Source: Balaenoptera acutorostrata
Taxonomy: Eukaryota > Chordata > Mammalia > Artiodactyla > Balaenopteridae
DNA: 64,000 nucleotides
NCBI RefSeq assembly: GCF_949987535.1
Contig: NC_080067.1
Coordinates: 9,176,001 to 9,240,000, forward strand
Direction of reading: 5' to 3'
The notes below the pieces were generated by a model. That model had not been told where the DNA came from. It saw nothing but the letters and a program-made list of their open reading frames with translations, and ran no database searches. Positions 1-10,245 of this stretch are shown one piece after another; the stretch's first letter is position 1; each line of letters opens with the position of its first letter. The position numbers were made by a program, and so were the translations under genes.

Positions 1-480
1 ATCAATGCAAGCCACCACATTAACAATGTAAAGAGGAAACCCACATGGTCTTATCAATATGCAGAAAAATTTGAAAAAATCCTACTCTTAGCAAACTACT
101 AATAGAAAGTAACTTCCACAATTTGATAACCAAAAAATCTAAAACTAACACCATTCTTAATATTGAAAGGATGAATGCTTTCCCCCTACTATCAGGAAAA
201 GGCAAGGATATCCTTTCTCATCACCCTTATTTTTTGCAATAAGGCAAGACAAAGAAATAAAAGCCATAGAATTTAGAAAGAGAGAGATTAAACTGTCCCT
301 GCTTGCAAATAACATAATATTTTAATACAGAATATTCCAAGGAATCTACCAAAAACCTTCTAGAAATAATAAGTGAGTTTAGCAAGGCCACAGGAACTAA
401 GGTGAACAAATAAAAATCCAATTTCTGTAAACAAGCAATCCAATATTGGAAAAAGAAATTTTAGAAAGCAAGATCATTTA
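1..480 (+). mobile_element. Old L1 ORF2 remnant (reverse transcriptase region)
   Basis: The text runs parallel to the L1 ORF2 segment downstream of the RT catalytic core: a stretch after 200 encodes fragments of the SPLLF-like region, and 340-440 reads as EFSKATGTKVNK with flanking in-frame stops. It is heavily diverged and lacks the canonical FADD motif, so it is an ancient copy cut by the window edge. Family assignment is by eye; the exact L1M subfamily is unknown. Confidence 0.6.
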
Positions 481-711
481 CAACAGTGTTAAATAGATGA
501 GATGATCTGGGACTTTCTCTTGGCCAGTACAGTCAGACACAATCTGAACAGAAGACACTGATGGGATAAACTTCTGCTTTGCTTCCTTTTTCCTTTTTTT
601 TCAGACAGTTCTATTCCTGTTCTTTGAAGGCAGACACTTTTGGGGGAGCTGAGAAAGCTCAGTGAATAATGTAAAACAGAAGAAACAAAGATTTAGAGAG
701 CCTTCGCTGGC

Positions 712-1013
712 TTTTTTTTTTTTTTAATTTTTATTTATTTATTTATTTATGGCTGTGTTGGGTCTTCGTTTCTGTGCAAGGGCTTTCTCTTGTTGCGGCA
801 AGTGGGGGCCACTCTTCATCGCGGTGCGCGGGCCTCTCACTATCGCGGCCTCTCTTGTTGCGGAGCACAGGCTCCAGACGCGCAGGCTCAGTAATTGTGG
901 CTCACGGGCCCAGCCGCTCCACAGCATGTGGGATCTTCCCAGACCAGGGCTCGAACCCGTGTCCCCTGCACTAGCAGGCAGACTCTCAACCACTGCGCCA
1001 CCAGGGAAGCCCC
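712..1013 (-). mobile_element. CHR-type tRNA-derived SINE
   Basis: The minus strand starts with the CHR SINE head (complement of ccaccagggaagcccc at 998-1013), carries the tRNA-like box-B region with GGTTCGAGCCC, a GC-rich body, and ends in an A/T-rich tail seen as poly-T plus TTTA repeats at 712-750. The body is close to full length and little diverged, hence young. I found no convincing target-site duplication. Open frames crossing it on both strands are SINE-derived and not genes. Confidence 0.9.
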
Positions 1014-1114
1014 AAATGGGTGATTTTTAACATAAGTAAATTATATCTTATTACTGTTGACTAAAAAGAAAATGGACAACCACTTTTATTTACTGTCTTC
1101 TACCTACCTTAGGG

Positions 1115-1161
1115 TTTTCTTCCTTTCTTTCCTTCCTCCTTTTTCTTTCTTTCTTTCTTTC

Positions 1162-1219
<58 letters not shown>

Positions 1220-1275
1220 TTCTCTCCTTCCTTCCTTCCTTTCTTCCTCTTCTCTATCTCTCTTTTCTTTTCTAT
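1115..1275. repeat. (TTTC)n / pyrimidine microsatellite
   Basis: A nearly uninterrupted C/T tract about 160 bases long, with TTTC as the core tetramer (1141-1215) and variant CCTT units on both sides. The FLS-rich and KER-rich open frames over it are repeat translations. Confidence 0.97.
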
Positions 1276-3020
1276 TTTTTTCAACTCAAACCCCCCTCAA
1301 ACTGCAGGTGGTTCCACTCATCTTGCAATAATAAAGAAAGCAATACCCTCTGGTCAACAACCTGGAATATGAAAAGGATCTGACAGCTGGCTGCAACTAT
1401 TTGGAGTCAGGTATGATGAAAACATATGCAGTCAACTGGTTGAAAGCATGAATCAAATCTGTTCATGTATTTCTAAAACAAGCTCAAGTTCAGTTAAAAA
1501 ATGGTGGAGAGATTCCCAGCAGTGATACTGCTGGCAGAAGGAAAAGCTCTTAATGTCCAAAGACTGCAGGGGAAGAGGAATGTTTTGGAGGCAAAGGTAG
1601 TTATTGCCTACAGCAACGATGCTGATTGAACCATCCTAATAGAAAAACTAAGAAAGATAGCACTTTCTCTTAATATCAGATTTGGCCTCACCACCAGGAT
1701 GAAAGGAAACGAGAGGGAGAATTTCTCTTCTGGGACACTAAGGCCATAAGTATGACTTTTTAGCTCTTGCTTTATATGGTTCCAATGTTTGAAATCTAAT
1801 TTCTATCTTAACATGAATTTTATTTAGATCAATGAGGAATTATTCCTTGAGAGAAGAAAACCTCTGCTTGGTTCATTAGGATAATAGTCCTCCTTTATTT
1901 TTTTTTTAACCATAGATATCAGGACTCTTCCAAAGGACAACACATGGAACAGCTAAAACTGCAATCAAAGAAATTTTTTGACATCACTGAAAACAGAAAT
2001 TTAACTAATGTAAACTTTTTCCATTTCTCAACAAATTTTATTTGAAGGAACAATCTAAACCCTATTTCTCCATCTAAAGTTCAGTAGCAGAGAGGAACGA
2101 GTAAGATTGTATCAGCACATCCAGGTGAGTGCACAAATCAATTTGGCCTTGACAGACAGGACCGGTTATGAATGTGGGTCATGATGATAAGGTCAGGAGT
2201 GTTCTTTTCTAGTTCAGTGGACAAAGCCACATAGTGGTTGAATGGTTTGGCTAAACCTCCCAAGGGAGTAGGTACAAGGGATACATACAAGTGTGTGTGT
2301 GATTGTTTCCTGCTCCCACAGGCTAATGACTACTTCTTGAAGCAACAGTCACTGAAATGTGACTGGAAATGTCCATTTATTTATGGTAGCAACACCCCAC
2401 TAAGAAGAGCCAAAAGTTCGATAATCAAAGAATGACCTAAAAAGGACAGAATGACACTAGCAGATGACATTAGCAGAATGATACTATTTCCTAGACAGAG
2501 AAAAATTTCGTTTCTGTGCAAAAATTATTTTTTAATTATAAAAACATATTGACAAAAAAAGTGATTTTGAAAGATAAAAGCCTAATGTTATCACCTTAAT
2601 AGGATTGTTTTCAATTTTGTGCATTTTCTTACTATTGGTCCATAAGAATGAAGATGTCTTTCCTTTATTAAAGTCTTAGCTTACTTATAATTTTGTTTTA
2701 TGATTTTGTCATTTAGCAATAATTTTCATGAAGTCTAGAAATATTATTTTTAAAGGATTTTCTTAGCTGGAAACAAGGCATATGGATCATTTAATCTAGC
2801 TTTCCTAATGTGCTTTATCTGGATTTTAATAGGTGGTAACCTGAAAAAGGATCCCATGATTAAATAAGTTGGCTGACTTCTGATAATGGCCACATAGACT
2901 TGAGAAATGGCTGTTGATATGACATATTTTTAAACCTGTTTGGATTATAGGCCCCTTTTGAAAAGCAGCAACTCTTAGGATTTGTGTTTCCCATAATTTG
3001 TTCTTTACAAAACATTATTT
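1276..3020. other. Unassigned AT-rich sequence
   Basis: No repeat family, RNA gene or convincing open frame is recognised here; the longest frame is about 65 codons with stops all around. Probably old, unrecognisable repeat plus unique DNA. Confidence 0.6.
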
Positions 3021-3115
3021 AAATCAATTTCTCTATCAGGAAACTGAGGCCCAGAGACGTTAATTAAGACTCACCATTATGCAGTTAATTTGTGACAGAA
3101 TCCAGACCAGAATTT
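3021..3115 (-). mobile_element. MIR SINE fragment
   Basis: Carries the antisense MIR core word ggaaactgaggcccagaga near 3040, followed by the degraded loss-of-phase text typical of MIR. About 95 bases remain. Confidence 0.7.
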
Positions 3116-5559
3116 ATAGATAAGTTTCCAGAAATAAAACTTCAACCAAAATCTCCTTGACTATTTTGACTGAAATATTCCCACACTGCCACCAAAGATT
3201 CTCAGTTATTGACAATTCCACAAATATATTCTCTATCACAATGTCCTCCTGTTGGGTCATTGGTATAAACGGAAGCCCTCCTTTTCACCTTAGAACAAAA
3301 CGAGGTGTTGAAGCCTGGGGGGTAGATATTGAAGTAGTGTCCCAGGGCCCTAGAACCTAGTGATGGATTAAGCAAATCTATGCCTAAATACATACAGAAC
3401 CGAGCAAATTGTTCATAAGTCCCGCAAGTTGGGAAACAAAAGAATGTCGTTGAGAAATTACACCAGGAAATTTTTGAGCAAAAAGTTTCTTTTCTTTTGC
3501 TGTTATTTCTAAATGTCCTAAAATAAAACTATTAAAAATTTCTGCACTAGACCATAGTTCACAAGGAAAGGAACTGTCTTAGTGAAAGAACAGGTTTTTC
3601 TTAGCCCTGTAATGCTTTAATTTTGATTCTGAAATTCTACACAATACTCGGTCTGCTTGCCAGAATTGATTGATGAAATCCCACTATATTATGAAAGAAT
3701 GTATTCTTGGCATCACATAGAGTTCTTTATTAAACATTCTATTCGCTCACATACTAAAGTTATTTGAAGGCTACTCTATTAGTAATAGCTTAGTTCAAAG
3801 CACTGCTCCCTAAATCATATGGTTAAGGTTATTTCTGCTTGTTAAAAAAAAAAAAAAAGCATCCCCGCCCCCATTCTCAGGGTGGCAGCTGACATTCCGA
3901 AGGTAAATCTGTATTTCTTTTCACTAAAACTGGATCCCTTTGTAATGCTAATATAACCAAGACCTCCTCGGTTTGTAGAGGCCAATGAAATTTCAAGAAC
4001 CCAAAGTTCTTGTTCTTGCCCTGTCTGCCCAGACTGGAACGTTCTTCCACTTTCAAAATCTCCTCTGAGTATCTCTGAGAGTCCCCAAAGGCCTGATCTT
4101 TACCTGGCAGGTACTGGTACAGCAGTGATTTACAGCAGGCTTCTGGTCTAATTGGCTGCTGTCAAGTAAAGTATTTTGCATTGATACCCATGTATGTGCT
4201 GACAAACTAGGCAGTGTGCTCTGGAAAACTGTGTCTCAAATACCCACTCCCAAATGTCAATCCTGCCAAGGTGTGACTTTTTCACACCTTGAAAAAGTCT
4301 GTCTTCTACGCTCCCAGAGCTACTGGTCTTTGATGTGTCACAGCAGACTGCAAAGGAAGGGAGAACAGCTCTTGCCATTGCCATGGAGAACTCCATGCCA
4401 CGCTGTCACCTACACCCGAAGCAGACTTGCTTCTTCCCAGAGCTTCACCAAGTCCCTCATGAAAGTACATGAAGATCTGATTGTAGCTCTCAGACACTTC
4501 ACCTGACCAACCCACTCCCAGCCCCGAGAGCAGGGTAAGTCTTAAATGCGTCATCACCTCTTCCAGAGCACCATCTCCTCTCTGCATTTTCTGGACTCCA
4601 TCATCATCTAAATTCTTCCCTTCTCAACTAGTCACAAAGTGAAGATGCCTGTGAATTTCAGTGGCTGCCACCTGAGACTCATGGTGCCTTGGGAGTGAGT
4701 GTTGTTCTCACCAGTTGCCACCTGGATCCCAAGTCAAATCAGAAAAATACCCCTTTACAGTTATTAAAAAGCATCAGCCCTTGGGGGGATAAATGGGCAC
4801 ATTGGTGTATATATAAAAAGACTTGCATAAGTAACAAGGGAGAGTGTGGAGGGGTGGGAAGGCTGTGATGAAGCCATCTGGAGCATTTACATTGAAATAG
4901 CTGTTTCTTGGATATTTAATGAAAGCATTGCCTGTTGACAACATAGACTGTTCTATCTGTACTGAGAAATGACTTCCTTCTTAACTCCACATAGAAAAAA
5001 AAATGCAGCGGTATCTTTTAATTTTATTTTAAATGGCAGTAATTTAAGTCACAATAATTCCTTCAGACTTAGGGCTGCCACGAAAAATCTGACCTTTGAT
5101 ATTTCCAGTTTTAAAACAATGGATTCTATAAAAGAATGAAAACACTGAGTGCTGACAGCCATGGTCAGGTGAAAACTTGAATGATGTTGGTCAAATTCTA
5201 TTCCAAAAAGCTCCTTTAAACAATCAGATATGATTCAGCCTTTCAAATAAGTTATGAAGTTTCAATCAGTGGAGCTGGAATAGTTCCAAGATTAAAAAAT
5301 GGTAATCATCTAAAACTGATTTCACATATTAAATCAATGTATCCACATAACTATGACATCTAATGTGACTTTTGCTCTGATTTTTTGAAGTTACCATGCT
5401 AAAAGAAATACACAAAAAGTTAAAACACAGCCATGTAATACAGTAAATAATTTTAATTTTTACTGGAAATTTTCTTCAGTATAAGCATATATTGTGATTG
5501 CAGCTCTAAAACATACTGTTTCATAAGTAACAATAATGGTCAGTTTCTCTGGTTTGATT
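3116..5559. other. Unassigned sequence
   Basis: I see nothing I can name. It contains a poly-A run of about 15 at 3844-3859 and frames of 96 and 93 codons on opposite strands at 4216-4587 that overlap each other and lack any recognisable domain. Confidence 0.5.
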
Positions 5560-5800
5560 TGGACACCAACTCCAGTAGCCTTTATGAAGAGGACAAGGGC
5601 TTGACAGTGTGGGTTAAGAGCAAGTGAGGGTGCAGGAAATATCTCAGAGGTTCAATCCACAAGACATGGTGGTTGGTTGGACGTGGGTAACCATGAAGAG
5701 AGCTAGGTTACCATAATTTCCATGCCTTGGAAGCAAGGTGGGTTGTACTGCCATTTACCAAGGTAGGCAACCTGGGGTGTAGTGGGTGTGAAATGACTTC
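5560..5800 (+). repeat. Old purine-rich dispersed repeat, upstream part
   Basis: Matches the middle of a >1 kb mammalian dispersed family that I recognise by its text (attggatgtgg... then tgccatttac...) but cannot name. Its continuation resumes at about 6985-7370, so the copy appears to be split by about 1.2 kb of foreign DNA. Other pieces of the same family lie at 23850-24050 and 39690-41060. Confidence 0.5.
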
Positions 5801-6170
5801 ACATCCATTTGTTTATAGAAAAATGAACTTGTAAAGTTTTTTTTTCACCACCAAAAAACAAAAGTACATATATTATAAGCCCAGATGTAGTAGAGAGACT
5901 GATGCTAAATCTTCTGCATTACGGGTATTCCCTTCAATGGCTCCATTTCGCCTAGATCCCAGATCAATCCAGTGTTCTATTGTGGTCCCTGCTCTCATTC
6001 AGTGTGGAATAGTTGTTATCTAATGATTTTATGTTTGATCCCATACTGCTCATCTGAATTTCTTTCCAACCAGGTTTCTTACCTGATTTCTGGTTCCGGT
6101 CAATGAGAGGGAGAGTGCTATCATCGTATCAATGACTGCTCTGGCTTCCAGAAGCATTGTTTAGATTTAC

Positions 6171-6349
6171 CTGAAAGTCTGATTTCTTCCATCCTTCTTT
6201 TTCCAGTGGCTTCCGCAGTTCCTTTTATCCCCAGATTGTCTGTAATACAAGCTCTGAGGCTCAAACTTCCTTTTCTGAGCGGTTCCCTGATTGTAAAGTT
6301 GTTTTGATATAAAACAACTTTCATGGCACCTGTGATTGCCCAGCAGCAC
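6171..6349 (-). other. Open minus-strand frame ending at a splice-donor match (possible exon)
   Basis: The minus strand from 6349 to 6171 is open and reads a basic, polar peptide (for example KRKFEPQSLYYRQSGDKRNC) ending in NQTF, where the DNA gives a CAG|GTAAAT donor-like junction between 6171 and 6170. There is no in-frame ATG; the frame opens at GTG just after a TGA, so an upstream exon would be needed. A second, better donor match CAG|GTAAGA lies at 6085/6084. I do not recognise the peptide. Chance is a serious alternative for 60 codons in the least AT-rich part of this region. Confidence 0.2.
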
Positions 6350-6610
6350 TCAGGAGCTCAGCTGCTGGGGGCCTCTGCTGGGGGCTTGGGGATAAGAACA
6401 TATGGAGAAGCAAGTGTGGGAGGGGACCGTTAACCTGTAAACACCCAGAGATTGTGAGAACTCTCCAGGGTGTTCGGTCTGTGCAAGGTGACTCTTGGCT
6501 GATCTAAATAGCTCTCCAGAGACCTTGGGGCGTTAGCTTCTGCGTGGACAAGTGGTGCGAACCATGAAGTGGCTGGAAGAAAAGCTCATCTTGCCCGCCA
6601 CCACTGGAGC

Positions 6611-6730
6611 CTTCTTCCCTAGCAACGTGCTTTAGCAACAGGGACTTAAAGTTTCACCCGCAGCTGGACGTCAGCTCCTGATTGGCTAAACTGACTCTCC
6701 GGAGAACCAACTCAAGGAAAGTTTCACCTC
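6611..6730 (-). promoter_or_regulatory. Candidate promoter: X-box-like, CRE-like and CCAAT motifs
   Basis: On the minus strand, an AGCCAATCAG CCAAT box (complement of ctgattggct, 6678-6687) is followed by a CRE-like TGACGTC (6667-6673) and two GTTGCTA words (complements at 6631-6639 and 6617-6626) of the RFX X-box type. An 11-base word aaagtttcacc occurs twice, at 6648-6658 and 6718-6728. The first minus-strand ATG is at 6589-6587 but opens only 18 codons. Seen directly: the motifs. Inference: promoter activity. Confidence 0.3.
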
Positions 6731-6984
6731 AGTTAAATTTGGGCTTTATTCCTGTCCTCTCCCCTTTGCCTGGAGCAATCGTGTAATTAATCTATCATTG
6801 GTCTGGAGTGTGTTATTTCTTTATTGGTTTATTAAGTAAGAGGCATTATCCTGTATGCTACTGGCTTGTGGAATTCTTACAATTCTCACAGTCAACCTGT
6901 GTTAACTAAAATATTGGCAAAGACAGTCTCAGTCTCTGAGCATAATTTTCCCCAAAACAAAACACAACCCAAAAGAGGGAGATC

Positions 6985-7370
6985 ATGAGGGAGGAAGCTG
7001 AGGAATGTGGTTCTGGACATCATGAAGTTAAGATGTCATAGGTCCAGTTGGCAGTGATATACGTGCATCTGGACTACAGGAGAAGTCAGACAGTTGATAG
7101 AGATTTGTGAGGTCCATCGGCAGAATTAGGAGTTGAAATATTTAGCAAGGATATGAGGGTATATTGATAAAGAAAAGAAGAGGTCTAACAGAAGAGCCTA
7201 GAAGAAGTCAGAGCTTTCAGAATCAGGGAGAGAAAGCAAAGCTTGAGAGAAGGAAGAATGTTTCAGAAGCAGGGGAAAAACTAGGAGAACCTGGTGTGAT
7301 AGAAGATGACAGAGAGAATTTCAAGAACAAAGAAAGAGTGGGTATTGGTGTTTTGACCCTTAAGCGTCTG
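6985..7370 (+). repeat. Old purine-rich dispersed repeat, downstream part
   Basis: Continuation of the repeat at 5560-5800: it resumes at the 'ggacat..gttaag' part of the family and runs through the purine-rich 'gaagaggtc' region. The 128-codon frame at 7164-7550 is a reading of this purine-rich text, not a gene. Confidence 0.45.
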
Positions 7371-7514
7371 GTTCCCCTGTGCCTTTCCCTTTGTGGTGAG
7401 TGGTGTGGGTCAGAGGAATTGTCTGTTTTCTATGAGGAGTCCAAAGGGGCCAGGTGCACCCTCCTCTTCTCCTGGGCAGACAGATCTAGCTGGGCCAGTG
7501 GGGACAATCTCTTC

Positions 7515-7526
7515 CATGACTTACAA
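7515..7526 (+). repeat. Target-site duplication, left copy
   Basis: CATGACTTACAA here matches 8405-8416 exactly and brackets the L1 copy between them. Confidence 0.9.
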
Positions 7527-8404
7527 TTTTTTTTAAATTTATGTTATTGAAGTATAGTTGATTTACAACGTTGTGTTGGTTGGTTTCTGGTGTACAGCAA
7601 GGTGATTCCATTTTTCATATTCTTTTCCACTATGGTTTATCACAGGATATTGAATATAGTTCCCTGTGCTCTACAGTAGGACCTTGTTATTCATTCATTC
7701 TATATATACTAGTTTGCATCTACTAACCCCAAACTCACAGTTCATCTCTCCCCCATCCACCCTCCCCCTTGGCAACCACAAGTCTGTTCTCTATGTCTGT
7801 GAGTTTGTTTCTGTTTCATAGATATGTTCATTTGTACCATATTTTACTTTCCACATATAAATGATATCATATATTTGTCTTTCTCTTTCTGACTTACTTC
7901 ACTTAGTATGACAATCTCTAGGTCCATCCATGTCACTGCAAATGGCATCATTTTATTCTTTTTTATGGCTGAGTAGTATTCCATTGTATATATGTACCAC
8001 ATTTTGTTTATCTGTTCATCTGTCAATGGACATTTAGGCTGCTTCCATATCTTGTCTATTGTAAGCAGTTCTTCTATGTACATAGGGGTGCATGTATCTT
8101 TTCGAATTAAAGTTTTTTCTGGATATATGCCCAGGAGTGGGAATGCTGGATCATATGGCAACTTTATTTTTTGAGGAAACTCTATACTGTTTTCTACAGT
8201 CCTATACCAATTTACATTCCCACCAACAGTGTAGGAGGGTTCCCTTTTCTCCACACCCTCTCCAGGATTTATTATTTGAAGACTTTGATGATAGCCATTC
8301 TGACTGCCTCTGACTGAGGTGTTACCTCATTGTAGTTTTGATTTGCATTTCTCTAATAATTAGCAATGTTGGGAATCTTTTCACATGTCTTCTTTGGAGA
8401 AATA
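7527..8404 (-). mobile_element. 5'-truncated L1 (3' UTR and ORF2 C-terminus)
   Basis: Poly-T at 7527-7534 is the antisense tail, followed by the L1 3' UTR and the end of ORF2. The ORF2 frame at 7844-8254 (minus) shows the family C-terminal words [16 protein letters not shown] and YTMEYYSAIKKNKMMPF. The 12-bp duplication on both sides marks target-primed insertion. The retained frame is only the C-terminal portion of a protein normally near 1,275 residues, so the copy is dead. Confidence 0.93.
7844..8254 (-). pseudogene. L1 ORF2 C-terminal fragment
   Basis: About 136 codons of the ORF2 C-terminal segment, downstream of the endonuclease and RT domains, which are absent through 5' truncation. 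Words such as KMWYIYTMEYYSAIKK and SEVSQKEKDKY place it. Not functional alone. Confidence 0.9.
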
Positions 8405-8416
8405 CATGACTTACAA
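8405..8416 (+). repeat. Target-site duplication, right copy
   Basis: Exact 12-base match to 7515-7526. Confidence 0.9.
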
Positions 8417-8768
8417 CTTTTAATGTGAACAACAAGAATGCAGGGAGCAGTCAGAGTTAACACATCATGATGGTGGTGTGGACAAGACTGGACCTGGTGT
8501 GTGAACATAGTGGTAGTTCTTTTACCCAGTTCTCTTGTCCCTCCTGACTGTCCAATTTCCTATTCATTTTTCCAGTAAATTCACTTTTACTTAAGATAAA
8601 TAGCTAATGTAGAGTTAAAATGGGTTATGCCTAAGAAGATAATCTAAAATAGTTTCATTGTATAGATTCAGGTTCAGTAACATTAAAATCACCCAAGTTC
8701 ACAGAGTTAATTATGGCATAAATGGAATTCATGTCTCTTAACTTCCAGGCTAAGACACTGTTTTTTGT

Positions 8769-8900
8769 TTTGTTTTATTGTGGTAAAATACACATCACAT
8801 AAAATTCACGATCTTAACCAATTTTAAGTGTACAGTTCAGTAGTGCTAAGTACATTCACATTGTTGTGAACCAATCACCAGGACCCTTTTCATCTTAGGC
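8769..8900 (-). mobile_element. Old L1 3'-end fragment
   Basis: Antisense of a well-known L1M 3' UTR text: ttttattgtggtaaaatac, then 'ttaagtgtacagttcagt' and 'tacattcacattgttgtg'. Diverged and without a clear tail duplication. Confidence 0.65.
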
Positions 8901-8924
8901 TAAGTTGCTTTCCAACGTACCCCT

Positions 8925-9430
8925 GGTGGTACATGACCACTCCAAATCAATCTACCTTCCCAGCCTCCCTTGCAGCTAGATCTGGCCAATGGGTGTAAGA
9001 AGGTGCGGCTTGTGCAGCCTCCAGGTTGTGGTCTTGAGAGGAAAGAACATGTCCTTTTTTTTCCTCTTTTCCACTTGAAATTAATGTGGACCGTAAGCCA
9101 TTCTCATGAAGCCAATACCTAGGGATGAAGGTTGAACAAACACAAAGAACACCACGGACAACTTCATGAAGCAGAGCTGCTATGAGAGCTCCAACTATTA
9201 TACATAAAAAAAAATTCCAAGAGTATTTAAGCTACTTTTTTTTGGGGGGACGTGTTTCTCTTAGAGAAGCTGAACCAATTGTACTTTATACAACCAGACT
9301 GACTTGTATCTCCCTTCCTCTTCTCAAACACCACATGAAAAAATACAAGGGATTTGCCTTCTTTCCTACTGAAATGTTGAGTAGGCGGAGATTCACATTT
9401 ATTATCCTTGGACCCAAAATCCAAGAAGAA
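8925..9430 (+). repeat. Old dispersed repeat, family unresolved
   Basis: The text 'ttcccagcctcccttgcagcta..tctggccaatggg' at about 8958-8995 is a phrase common to a medium-length mammalian repeat, with matching degraded text for several hundred bases. I cannot name the family. The 83-codon frame at 9182-9433 is not a gene. Confidence 0.4.
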
Positions 9431-10034
9431 TGACCTTTAGTTTATCCTGTTAGCAAGGTCAAGTTGATGGAGGCACACATGCATATAATGCTGCAGTTCA
9501 GTGGTTAGGGGGAAGCTTGGAGGACATTGATTTGTGGCAATGTGTTTGAAGTGGGACCTTTGTACAAAAACAGCTTACCAAATAAATTAAGGGAAAAAAA
9601 TAACCATCTTTTTTATTCAGATGTATTTCTGGAAAATAAGTGTGTGCAGGTGGGGCGGGGGATGAGCAACAAGAATACTGCACAAACATTTTAACGTATT
9701 CTTACACGTGTGAAAACTAGGAATATTCACTCAGGAGCTGATGGTTCCACCAGGTGGTAAAATGCTGGATAAAGAATTCAGGAAAGAATGTTTAAGGTTT
9801 ATATTTAGCAAACGATGGAGAGCACTATAAACGTATTCGTTCTAATTCACAAAAGTCTATAATTCTTATGAAACACGCATTTTATATAAAGATGAATTAT
9901 AATGCTGTACATTTTCTTCTAGAGGCATCTTGGATAGATAAATCAATCATGTACTACTTGGAAAACAAAGCTGCTTAATTTTTCCCCCAGTGACAGTGTA
10001 TTCAATATAGATGCTCAGTACATTAAAATCACAT
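9431..10034. other. Unassigned sequence
   Basis: No feature recognised; AT-rich with short frames only. Confidence 0.5.
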
Positions 10035-10245
10035 GTCTATGAATCAGACTTAGGTCCAAATCCTGACTTAACCATTTGCTAGTGCATGATTTGAAAAAAA
10101 TTACCTAAATTTTCCGAGTCTCAGTTTCCTCACCTGAAATTGCAGGTAATCATATTGGTACTAGAGGGTTGATATGATGGTTAGGGAATATAATTATGTC
10201 GAATGCTGAGCATGTTAACAAGTGCTCCGTGAATTGTGCTTTTTG
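10035..10245 (+). mobile_element. MIR SINE
   Basis: Follows the MIR order: 'aaatcctgacttaaccatttgctag', then 'ctcagtttcctcacctgaaat', then 'atgctgagcatgttaacaagtgctc'. Nearly full length but diverged. Confidence 0.75.

Larger units (their letters stand above)
5801..6960. other. Apparent insert between two halves of an old repeat
   Basis: This stretch interrupts the old repeat whose parts lie at 5560-5800 and 6985-7370. It is CpG-richer than the surroundings between about 6330 and 6790. It holds promoter-like motifs at 6611-6730 and an open minus-strand frame at 6171-6349 followed by a splice-donor match. No target-site duplication was found, and I cannot say whether it is an LTR, a retrocopy or host sequence. 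Confidence 0.35.

Noticed and set aside
749..1030. Overlapping frames of 66-93 codons on both strands
   Set aside because: They lie within a CHR SINE; similar frames recur in the SINEs at 25 and 48 kb.
1057..1383. 108-codon frame with FLS repeats and its opposite-strand KER-rich partner
   Set aside because: Both are translations of the (TTTC)n microsatellite.
7164..7550. 128-codon plus-strand open frame rich in E, K and R
   Set aside because: It reads purine-rich old repeat and runs into the flank of an L1.
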